This document shows, one piece after another, positions 22,855 through 32,147 of a stretch of 64,000 nt of DNA. The notes below the pieces were generated by a model, which was given only the letters and a program-made list of their open reading frames with translations, searched no databases and was not told the origin of the DNA. Position 1 is the first letter of the stretch, and each line of letters opens with the position of its first letter. Source of the stretch: Asterias amurensis (taxonomy: Eukaryota > Echinodermata > Asteroidea > Forcipulatida > Asteriidae); the NCBI RefSeq assembly GCF_032118995.1, contig NC_092665.1, positions 2,826,001 to 2,890,000 of the forward strand, in the 5' to 3' direction. The translations under genes were made by a program, and so were the position numbers.

Positions 22855-23387
22855 TTTGGATTTCAAAATTTAGGTCTTTTTCTTAATACTGCAAATACTT
22901 TTTCTTAATACTGCTAATGTAGATCTAATATCGTTTGTCGGCGGATCGGTTTAAAGAAAACCACGCCGGGGAAAAACTGTACTTTATACTTAAGACAATA
23001 CAGCATTTATCTGATTTCCACTTTAAGATAAAAACAATTTAAAAATACCTAACTGGCTAAGATCGAAAATTTCATTACTGATTAAACCACAAAACTGTTT
23101 TGTCGGATGATGTAAAAACAACTATCCAGCATCTTTTTAAATGGTTAAAGACCAAACATCCGATTTCACAGAGAATCATCAGTTTTGACCTTATCAATGT
23201 ATTATTAACTGCTAGGCAAAAATAGTCACAATACGAATCAGTACGGGATACACTATAGCGATAATAAATCTTAGTGCTTCGTGAACTCGGCCCAGATCTT
23301 CACTCAGTGTATCAAACATTACGCCACAAAATAACAAATCTGTGAATATTTTGGCTCACTTTTATCAAAGTATAAACTGTGAAAACT

Positions 23388-23776
23388 TTAAAGACACTGG
23401 ACACTATTGGTAATTTTCAAAGACTAGTTTGTCTCACTTGGTGTGTCTCAACATATGCAGAAAATAACAAACCTGTGAAAATTTTAGCTCAATTGGTAGT
23501 CGAAGTTGCGAGATAAAAATGAAAGGAAAAACACCCTTGTCACATGAAGTTGTGTGCTTTCAGATGGTTGATTTCGAGAACTAAAAATTCTAAATCTGAG
23601 GTCTCGGAATCAAATTCGTTGAAAATTACTTCTTTCTCGAAAACTGTGTCACTTCAGAGGGAGCCGTTTCTCACACTGTTTCATACTGTCAACCTCTCCC
23701 CATTATCTCGTCACCGTGTAAGGTTTTATGCTAATAATTATTTTGAGTAATTACCAATAGTGTCCACTGCCTTTAA
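23388..23776 (+). mobile_element. TTAA-1 MITE, duplicated partner of 22120-22492
   Basis: Same flanks as the gene B copy (gtgaaaac before, 'cccaaccaa.tgtttttgttaaca' after), showing a segmental duplication of about 1.25 kb that includes the next first exon. Confidence 0.9.
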
Positions 23777-23979
23777 CCCAACCAACTGTTTTTGTTAACA
23801 TTATGAGTGTCAAATAAAACTAAAATTTTTCTGCAACATGGTACTCTGTTAAACCGCAAGGTAGTAATTTTGATTCTCTTTTCCGTGTAGCTGATGTTAC
23901 AATTTTATCCGTGTTGTAAATTTTAACACACCAGTTAATGCAGTGTATTTCTGAAATCTAGAAATGGCTTTATATTTAC

Positions 23980-24112
23980 CGCTTCTTGGATATGTATTGA
24001 TGATGATGTCATTTGGACGAGCCTGGAAACTCTCGATGTCATTCCAGCTGTTCATCGGGACGAATCTTTTGTCAAAAGGAATACCTTTATGAAGGTACAT
24101 TTCCTCGGCCAT
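23980..24112 (-). CDS. Sulfotransferase alternative first exon
   Basis: ATG at 24112 opens MAEEMYLHKGIPFDKRF, followed by the SW(N/E)DIE.FQARPND segment and NTYPRSG, ending in phase 1 at an AAGCG|gtaaat donor. It is seven codons shorter at the N-terminus than the other first exons, but otherwise intact and with a Tyr in the phosphosulfate loop (YPRSG), closer to the canonical YPKSG. The next in-phase acceptor downstream is gene B exon 2 (22079), so it may be an alternative promoter and start of gene B, or a relic. Confidence 0.7.
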
Positions 24113-24463
24113 TTGGATTTCAAATTAGTATGTCTTTTTCCTAATACTGCAAACCCAGAATGTAGATCTAATATTGTTTGTCAGCGGGTCGGGAATGAAA
24201 ACCACGATGAGGAAAACCCCGGTACTTTGTACTTGTTACAATACTGCATTTATCTGATATCCAATTTACCGCTAAGAGTTGATCTAAAACTGGAGCAAAA
24301 TAATATCTAGTCACCAAACCGCGTTAAGTGGGTCCAACGGTCAATGTTTTTAAAGGATTTGTTATAGAGAAGCAAAGTTTCAACAGGTGGCCATATAAGT
24401 ACAACCACAGGCCTGCTTTGATCACGACGAGACTGCCCCTTTAAACCACTGCAAGCCTAATAA

Positions 24464-25256
24464 TATAAGTTATCACACAAGCGCGAGTGGAATACGGAAA
24501 AATATAGCGCTTCTGCGTCCCATATCCAACGAGGCCGAAGCATAGATATAAAATAGAACAACTAGATCGGCCGCGCGTACATACGCGGGTTCTGGCATGG
24601 GGGCTGCCATTGCCTATCTCCCTTGTACATTTTCTGTGCGTTGCCGTCAGCACGTGACTTTGTGCCGTCAGCACGTGACATTTAGCGCGTCAAAGGCCTA
24701 TCTCCTGTGTTCATTTTCGCGCGTTACCTTTCGAACGTGAAATTTTTACCGCGTCCATGGCGAACCAAAACTTGTTCTACACAGGCAATGGCGCGTATGT
24801 ACGCGCGGCCGATCTAGTTATTATAATTCTATATCTATGGGCCGAAGGCCGAGTTGGATATGGGACGCAGACGCGCTATATTTTCCGTATTTCCACGAGC
24901 GCGCGTGTGATAACGTATTTATCTTCAAGCAAACTTGGCGCGTGACATAGAACACACAATACCTCTTATCTTCAAGTACGCGCTAATCATCCAATCAGAT
25001 TGGCAGAATGGAGTGGTGATAAAAACCTATATTGCACGGCTAATATCACTACCATGCGTCTTGTGTGTTCTATGTCACGCGCCAAGTTTGCTTGAAGATA
25101 AATACGTTATCACACGCGCGCTCGTGGAAATACGGAAAATATAGCGCGTCTGCGTCCCATATCCAACTCGGCCTTCGGCCTCGTTGGATATGGGACGCAG
25201 AAGCGCTATATTTTTCCGTATTCCACTCGCGCTTGTGTGATAACTTATAAAATCTT
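24464..25256. repeat. Compound nested foldback element
   Basis: The outer ends AAGTTATCACACAAGCGCGAG / CGCTTGTGTGATAACTTATAA carry 'gtggaatacggaaaaatatagcgc' arms. Inside, at about 24845-25170, sits a second inverted pair (CACGCGCGCTCGTGG, CAAGCAAACTTGGCGCGTGAC and complements), and near 24540-24815 a third (GGCCGATCTAGTT, GCGCGTATGTACGCG). It spans 793 bp and has no coding potential. Confidence 0.8.
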
Positions 25257-25370
25257 TGTTGTTTTCTTTGATGGTTTATATATACACAAGAGTTCAGAGC
25301 CGAGTCCAAAATACTATCCGGCCTTATTATCGAATACCTGACTGGTCAAGATCAACAATTTCATTACTCA

Positions 25371-25738
25371 ATAAAGCTATTGGACACTTTCGGTACAGAA
25401 AAAAAGTTCACAGATTTACAAATAATTTACAGGGTTTACAGAAGGTAATGGTGACAGACCTCCCATGAAATATTATTCCATGAAATGCTTTACTTTTTGA
25501 GAAAACATTAAAACAATATCAATTCTCGATAGCGAGAATTACGGAGTTATTTTAAGCACAATGTCATGACGCGGCGAAACGTGCGGAAACAAGAGTGTGT
25601 TTTCCCGTTATTTTCTCCCGACTCCGATGACCGATTGAGCCTAAATTTTCACAGGTTTGTTATTTTATATATAAGTTGTGATACACGAAGTGTGGGACTT
25701 GGACAATACTGTTTACCGAAAGTGTCCAATGGCTTTAA
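25371..25738 (+). mobile_element. TTAA-1c MITE (TTTCGGTA subfamily)
   Basis: It starts ATAAAGCTATTGGACAC and ends GTGTCCAATGGCTTTAA. The interior shares only patches with TTAA-1 ('gattgagcctaaattttcacaggtttgttat'), so it is a diverged relative. Confidence 0.75.
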
Positions 25739-26753
25739 ACTACAAATCTGTTTTGTCGGATGATTTTTTTTTAAAACAGAGATCAGTGCAGAGTTATCCA
25801 GCCTAATTTTAAATTGTCAAGGACCAAAAGGCTGCTAAGAAAAGATGTCACGATAAAAAGAAAACAAAGTACTTTATGGATTGTTAATGCTAATTTAACA
25901 GCTTGGTCAATATCCTGGGCCAATGATGAACTGTTTCACTCTAGAAAGAATATTCATCTGAATAATTAAATGGGCCTTAAATATTTTCTATTTATGAAAA
26001 TAAAATATTTGTTACAAAAACAATAATTTAAAAAGTATCCAAACAATCGCAAATTATTGGTCCCAATAAGTTATTGTACGGGCGAACCAATGAGGTAAAC
26101 AGCAAGCAAAATTACAATGCTACAAAATAGTAAGGTTTTAGCTCAAATTTTCACAGGCTTATTATGTTATGCTTATGTTGGCATTCGTGTACCTTCCCTT
26201 TAATTGCAAATTATTTAATTATTTAGTTCAAAACTCTTTGAATATATACAATGATTACTAGTTAGACAGGGGCTGTCATCTCCCACCGGTGATGTGTGTA
26301 CATACTGTTGCTAATTTTTTGAACGTCTCTCATACGTTTATCGGTTTATTCCTTTTGTGCAGATGTCACAGTTCAGTGACCACTGCCAATCGCCTGCTGG
26401 CATCTTAGGAATTTTGTTTTAGGGTGTGGCAAGACCATTGTCTTGACGCAGGTACCTGGGTGCCTGTATTTCTATAAGTCATTTCTGCTTCTCGTTCCGT
26501 TTGGTAAATTTCCGTAGTCAACTCCAGTTAGTTTTCATTGCCGATTTCGTAAGTAGTATTTCTTCATTTATTTCAACTTAATAATGTAGTACTGGTTATT
26601 GTACTTCCTTTCTATTTCGATGACTTGGGCAATTTCGGAGTAATTTTCTGGTCCAAAAGCTGTTCTGTATTTCTTCAGGATCTAAAATAGATCCGATAGT
26701 ATAATTTTGGTACGCAAAGGTTTTACGGTGCCACAACACGGTGACAGGGGCTG
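25739..26753. other. Gene-free AT-rich stretch
   Basis: A TTAA-1b end fragment is visible at about 26138-26205. No coding region or other repeat is recognised. Confidence 0.5.
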
Positions 26754-27140
26754 TTAAAGGCAGTGGACACTATTGGAATTGGTCAAAGACTAGCCTTCAC
26801 AGTTAGTGTATCTCAACATATGCATAAAATAGCAAACCTGTGAAAATTTGAGCACAATCGGTCATCGAACTTGCGAGATAATAATGAAAGAAAAAAACAC
26901 CCATGTCACACGAAGTTGTGTGCGTTTAGATGGTTGATTTCGAGACCTCAAGTTCTAAACTTGAGGTCTCGAAATCAAATTCGTGGAAAATTACTTCTTT
27001 CTCAAAAACTATGGCACTTCAGAGGGAGCCGTTTCTCACAATGTTTTATACCATCAACCTCTCCCCATTACTCGTCACCAAGAAAGGTTTTATGCTAATA
27101 ATTATTTTGAGTAATTACCAATAGTGTCCACTGCCTTTAA
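26754..27140 (+). mobile_element. TTAA-1 MITE, full length
   Basis: Starts TTAAAGGCAGTGGACAC and ends GTGTCCACTGCCTTTAA. The 15-bp arms of the internal palindrome are perfect. Confidence 0.9.
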
Positions 27141-27319
27141 GGTTATACAAAAGTCTAAAAACTGTCATCTAGAGATGTGTAAAACCTGACCTCTGCCAAA
27201 CGATACAAATAAAATTAGGCCATATATAATATAAAAATGAGATTGCACCCAAACGCATAAAATTCACACACTAGAAAACAATAAAACGAAAGCAAATTCA
27301 GTATTTCTGAAACCTAGAA

Positions 27320-27482
27320 ATTTTAGATGGCTTGCAATACGCGTCATCGACCGCCATCTTTCATGTCCGAGAAAAAGTGCACGCGTGTACTCGCTGCGCG
27401 TGACTCTCGTCCACCTTTCACATGTAAAATGCATACAAGATGGCGGTCGATGACGCGTATGATTGCAACCCATCTGTATAAT
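27320..27482. mobile_element. Foldback insertion beside a SULT first exon
   Basis: Arms GCAATACGCGTCATCGACCG and CGGTCGATGACGCGTATGATTGC, outer ends AGATGG / CCATCT. The element separates 'tttctgaaacctagaaat' from the exon donor region, whereas the sibling first exons at 16484, 22701 and 23980 have those segments adjacent. It was therefore inserted after duplication. Confidence 0.75.
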
Positions 27483-27496
27483 GACCGTATATTTAC

Positions 27497-27650
27497 CACT
27501 TCTTGGGAATGTATTGATGATGATGTCATTTGGACGAGCCTGGAACCTCTCGATTTCATTCCAGCTGTTCAATGGGACGAATCTTTCGTCAAAAGGAATA
27601 CCTTTATGAAGGTACAATACCTCATCGGAATGAGGAGCGGGACCGGGCAT
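27497..27650 (-). CDS. Sulfotransferase first exon, most upstream copy
   Basis: ATG at 27650 opens MPGPAPHSDEVLYLHKG, then RFVPLNSWNEIERFQARP and NTFPRSG, ending in phase 1 at a gtaaat donor. It is intact, the same length as the gene A and B first exons, and has a full upstream flank. No matching exon 2 lies between here and the next first exon at 24112, so in-frame use would require a 5.4-kb splice to 22079. The other exons of this copy seem lost. Confidence 0.7.
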
Positions 27651-28440
27651 TTTGGATTTCAAAATTTAGGTCTTTTTCTCAATACTGCAAATCCAGAATG
27701 TAGATCTAATATCGTTTGTCAGCGGATCGGTAAAAAGAAAACCACGCCGTGGAAAAACTGTACTTTATACTTAAGACAATACAGCTTTTATCTGATTTCC
27801 ACTTTAAGATAAGAAAATGTTTAACACTTGAGCAAAACATAGATGTAAAGTGGGACCAATGTTCAATGTTTTTTAAGGATTTATTAAAGAGAAGCAACGA
27901 TTAAACGGGTGGACATGAAAATGTTTCTAAGTACAGACAAGACTGTCCCTTTAAACCACTGCAAGCCTAATAATACCTCAAGTCTACATGTTGTTTTCTT
28001 TGATGGTTTATATATACACCTTAATTCAGTGCCAAGTCCAAAATACTATCCGGCCTAATTATTGAAGAGGTTAAAAATACCGAACTGGCCAAGATCGAAA
28101 ATTTTATAACTGATTAAACCACAAAGCTGTTTTGTCGGATGATATAAAAAAATTAACTATCCAGCCTCTTTTTAAATGGTTAAAGACCAAGCATCCGATT
28201 TCACAAAGATTAGTTTTGACCTTATCAATAAATTATTAACTGCCAGGCAAAAATAGTCACAATACGAATCAGCACGGGGTACACTACAGCGATAATAAAT
28301 CTTAGTGCTTCGTGAACTTGGCCCAGATCTTCACTCAGTGTATCAACCATTACGCACAAAATAACAAATCTGTGAATATTTTGGCTCACTTTCATCAAAA
28401 AGTGGCAAGAAATTTTCGTCGGTGAAAAATTACCTCTTTG
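27651..28440. other. Duplicated 5' flank of a SULT first exon
   Basis: Closely resembles 22855-23365 over most of its length, ending at 'tgaatattttggctcac'. It contains the presumed promoter region; no clear TATA element is assigned. Confidence 0.6.
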
Positions 28441-28442
28441 GT

Positions 28443-28800
28443 GGGGTGTCGTGGCCGAACGCATAAGAGCACCGAACTCAAGCTCTGGTGTTTCTCTTCA
28501 GCATAGTGTGGGTTCGAATCCCGGTCGTGACACTTGTGTCCCTGAACAAGACACTTTACTATAATTGCTTCTCTCCATCGAGGGGTAGAGGGTACCTGTG
28601 AAGGCAGAGTTGGTTCTTGTGGTTGGCTTAGGTAAGGGCGCTACATATTTGGCGGCACAGGCTGTATACTCCCCACGGAGCTGAGATGGTTTAAGGAATG
28701 AAATGGCCCAGTAATCAGGGGTATAATGTTGGAAGCGCTTTGAGACATGGTGTATAAAGCGCTATATAAAAACAGAATATTATTAAATTATTATTATTTT
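28443..28800 (+). mobile_element. tRNA-Leu-like SINE
   Basis: The head GTCGTGGCCGAACGCATAAG and B-box GGTTCGAATCCC resemble tRNA-Leu(CAA). The body differs from the 21440 SINE, but the end is alike: AAAGCGCTATATAAAAACAG and a TTATTA tail. Confidence 0.8.
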
Positions 28801-29571
28801 AAAACTACTTCAAAGAGGGTCGTTTGTGATAAAGTTAAAATACCAACACCCTCTCCAGTGCTCTTCAACAAATGTTTTTATATTGATTCTTCACGCTTGA
28901 CGAATAGTTGCCAAACTATGCATTAAAACATAAACTCAACAATAACCCCATAACAAACAAAAACGCAGCCAAACCAACTAAATATGGCCAAAACATGTGG
29001 GAAAAAGACTCCACAAATTTTTATTTTTGTCGTTATAAATAACCCAAACCTTCTTATAAAAACATTGTTTAAAATTCATTAGTCATATTGGCGATATATA
29101 AATGCAGTATAACGCATGCATGTAACCCGTGACATCATATTTTACACAAGAGCCACAGAGCCTGGACTTTCTGCAGGCACAATGTGTACACAACCCAATT
29201 GAAGATAACACAAATTCTTATAAAGATGACACTGTCTATTTCTCTGTTGTTCTCCCTCAACCAATAGAAGAAATATTGGCTTAAAACATGAACACTGTCT
29301 GTGACTATTTATTTCAGCTCTACCAATCTTGTTTATAACACACCTCTTGCTTATTCTGTATTCTGGTTGGCTGAAACACGGTCACGTGGGATGAACTAAT
29401 ATAGGCTCGTGATCGCGCGCGCGTGTTTTGCGGGAATAGTACCAGAGCGGGCACTAGTCTTTGCAAATAGTGCCCGCGGTAACAGCGCCCTCCCTTGACT
29501 TGAACCGTGAACAAACCACAAAATTCCTTTTTCTGTTCTTGTTTGACATTTTAAGACCGAGCTGTGGTATA
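28801..29571. other. Gene-free stretch, remnant SULT flank
   Basis: Segments near 28920-29020 match 7905-8010, and a segment near 29285 matches 8620 and 11000. This suggests a decayed copy of the cluster's flank with no surviving exon. Confidence 0.5.
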
Positions 29572-29756
29572 AAACACATATTGACTGGCATAATTCGGTA
29601 ACTAGTGTACGTCTATTCCCCCTCGGGCCTGTGAGTGACCAGAAGAGACCTTCGGCCTCGGGAAATAGGTCGCTCACTTCTGGTCACTCAAAGTCCCTCG
29701 TGGGAATAGACGTACTATACTAGTTACCTCATTGCCAGTCAATATGTGTATAATAA
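29572..29756. repeat. Foldback element (TATTGACTGGCA termini)
   Basis: The arms begin ACACATATTGACTGGCA and contain GTACGTCTATTCC and CTTCTGGTCACTCA-type inner pairs. About 185 bp. Confidence 0.75.
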
Positions 29757-30057
29757 TACCTCTCACATAGACAAGTTCATAAAATGTTTTTGAAAGGAGT
29801 TAAATAACTCCAAAGAAAACAGTTTACAGCAAACACAAAAAACAACCAACATGAGAATAATTTAATCAAATTCGGAAATTGAAATCAACAAAAACAAGTA
29901 ACAGAATCAACCAAAACTGCAAACACCAACATAACACCACCACCAAAGCTCACCAATGCAGTGTTGTACTAAATAATACTTCATTTGGTTTAATAATTCT
30001 AAGATTGGCAGTTATTTTATTAAATGATCCAGAAAGCAATGCCCATCACAGCAGCAG

Positions 30058-30443
30058 TTAAAGGCAGTGGACACTATTGGTAACTACTCAAAATATTTTT
30101 TAGCATAAAACCTTTCTTGGTGACGAGTAATGGGGAGAGGTTGATGGTATAAAACATTGTGAGAAACGGCTCCCTCTGAAGTGCCATAGTTTTTGAGAAA
30201 GAAGTAATTTTCCACGAATTTGATTTCGAGACCTCAGATTTAGAACTTGAGGTCTCGAAATCAACCATCTAAACGCACACAACTTCGTGCGACATGGGTG
30301 TTTTTTTCTTTCATTATTATCTCGCAAGTTCGATGACCGATTGAGCTCAAATTTTCACAGGTTTGTTATTTTATGCATATGTTGAGATACACCAACTGTG
30401 AAGGCTAGTCTTTGACAATTACCATAGTGTCCACTGCCTGTAA
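30058..30443 (-). mobile_element. TTAA-1 MITE, full length
   Basis: Starts TTAAAGGCAGTGGACAC, ends GTGTCCACTGCCTGTAA. Nearly identical to the 26754 copy in reverse orientation, which suggests recent activity. Confidence 0.9.
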
Positions 30444-30789
30444 TGCCTTTACCACCCAAATGGGTAGCATGTACATAGGCCTGATACTTCACGGAGGTAA
30501 TTAATGCGGTTGCCTCCATGCCCCTGATCATTGCCTTAAAGTGCCCTTGAAATACTCCAGTAGAAATTTAAAATGTCTTCATAGGGTGCCCTTTACCAAG
30601 GAAAAAATGCCTTGGTGCCCTTGTCCTTTCAAAAATGAGGCATACAGGCAAGTGTGTATTATATGGCACATGCATCTTGTTGTATCCAAATAAAGCAAAT
30701 TGTAACAATAAAATGGCAGAATTACAAGCTGTCGAACCCGGCGAGTATCCGAGTATATGTGAGTTTTTATTTTATTTTACAGAATCTAT

Positions 30790-31157
30790 GTACTGTTTGT
30801 AGGACAAAAACACAATGTCTACAGATTTACATTAAACTTACATAGTTTGAAGATAATATTAGTAGAAAGCTTCCCTGAAAATATTACTTGCTGAGGTGCT
30901 CTAGTTAAAAAAAAAAAAAATGAGTAAAACAATGTCATGAAAATAATTTTCGTCTCAGTGATCATGAGACGAAAAATATTTAAGCATATAAAAATGTATT
31001 TTCATGATATTGTTTTACTTATTTCTCAAAAAACTACAGCACCTCAGCAACTAATATTTTAAGGTACGCTTTCTCCTATCATTATCTTCAAACGTAAGTA
31101 TAATGTAAATCTGTGGACATGGTGTTTTGTGTTACAAAAAGTACCCAAATCCTTTAA
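30790..31157. mobile_element. TTAA-2 foldback MITE, 5' truncated
   Basis: Shares ACAGATTTACATTAAACTTAC and the mirrored arm with 4500-4914, and ends AAAAAGTACCCAAATCCTTTAA-like. Confidence 0.75.
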
Positions 31158-32147
31158 ACAAACTGATCTTAAATTTGTCGTTTTCTATCACCAAATTCAA
31201 AAATACAAGTGGTCGGCAGGAGGGTTATTCATGAAAACCACAAGATAAAAAGATAGAAAAGCACCTTAATTACTGTTTTTTAGGTTATAAATAATGCATT
31301 CTAAGCTTTTACAGCAGCAAGTTTGCATCTGATTACATAAATACTGTAAACAATTTATTTTTGTTTACATCTTTAGGCATTGGTCATTTTTAAAAGTGCT
31401 TTACTATTTTCATTCCGTGTTTTGTAAAAATAATTATACAACTAACAAATCCCGAATTTTTAATGCAAACTCCAGCTTCTCCAAAATGGCAGCCGTTGTA
31501 ATTTAAAGGTAGTGTCATAAGTTGGTTAATATTCCAAAAAACAATGAACATGAAAATTTACTTGGTGAGAAGCACTGCAGCTGTTGAAAGTACAAGTAAA
31601 CTATTTTTAAGACTGGATTGCTTACGAGGTGGAGAACTTTTCACCTAAAAATATTTGAATGTGAGAAACGATTCATGCTTGAAATTGTTGTTCAGATTTC
31701 TGAGGCTTGGTGGGGACTGGTGTCCGTCCATGAATGCTACGGTTGAATTTGACGCTATTGTGAAAATAATGCATGGCAGATTTTTGCTGACCGCTTTCTA
31801 GTAGACACTGTATTCAGCTGAAATCTTCACACATGACTTTTCTTGCATTTTTCTCAAGAAGACGCTCAGAGCATACTGATCGAAACGTCGAGTTGAAACC
31901 AACCGTTCTTTTCAGAACCACCCCAACTCATTAGGGATAGCCATTACATGGTGTTACCGCAAACCTTTCCATATTAAATTTTTCTACTTAATTTGATTAC
32001 AAACTTACTTCTTTCTCTAAACTTGAGTACTTCAAAGGGGGTTGTGTCTGACAATATTTTTTAATATCAACAGCTCTCCAGTGCTCTTTACCAAGTAAGT
32101 TTTTATGGTCATCTACTTAGTAGAGTAATAACCCGAAGTACACACCT
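31158..32147. other. Gene-free stretch after RNase T2 with decayed MITE pieces
   Basis: About 31505-31640 (TTAAAGGTAGTGTCATAAG start) resembles 38545-38690. About 32000-32150 resembles the interior and end of TTAA-1b elements. It would include the RNase T2 3' flank on the minus strand. Confidence 0.5.

Noticed and set aside
24441-25309. Several 60-80-codon frames on both strands
   Set aside because: All lie in the nested foldback element and mirror each other across its arms.
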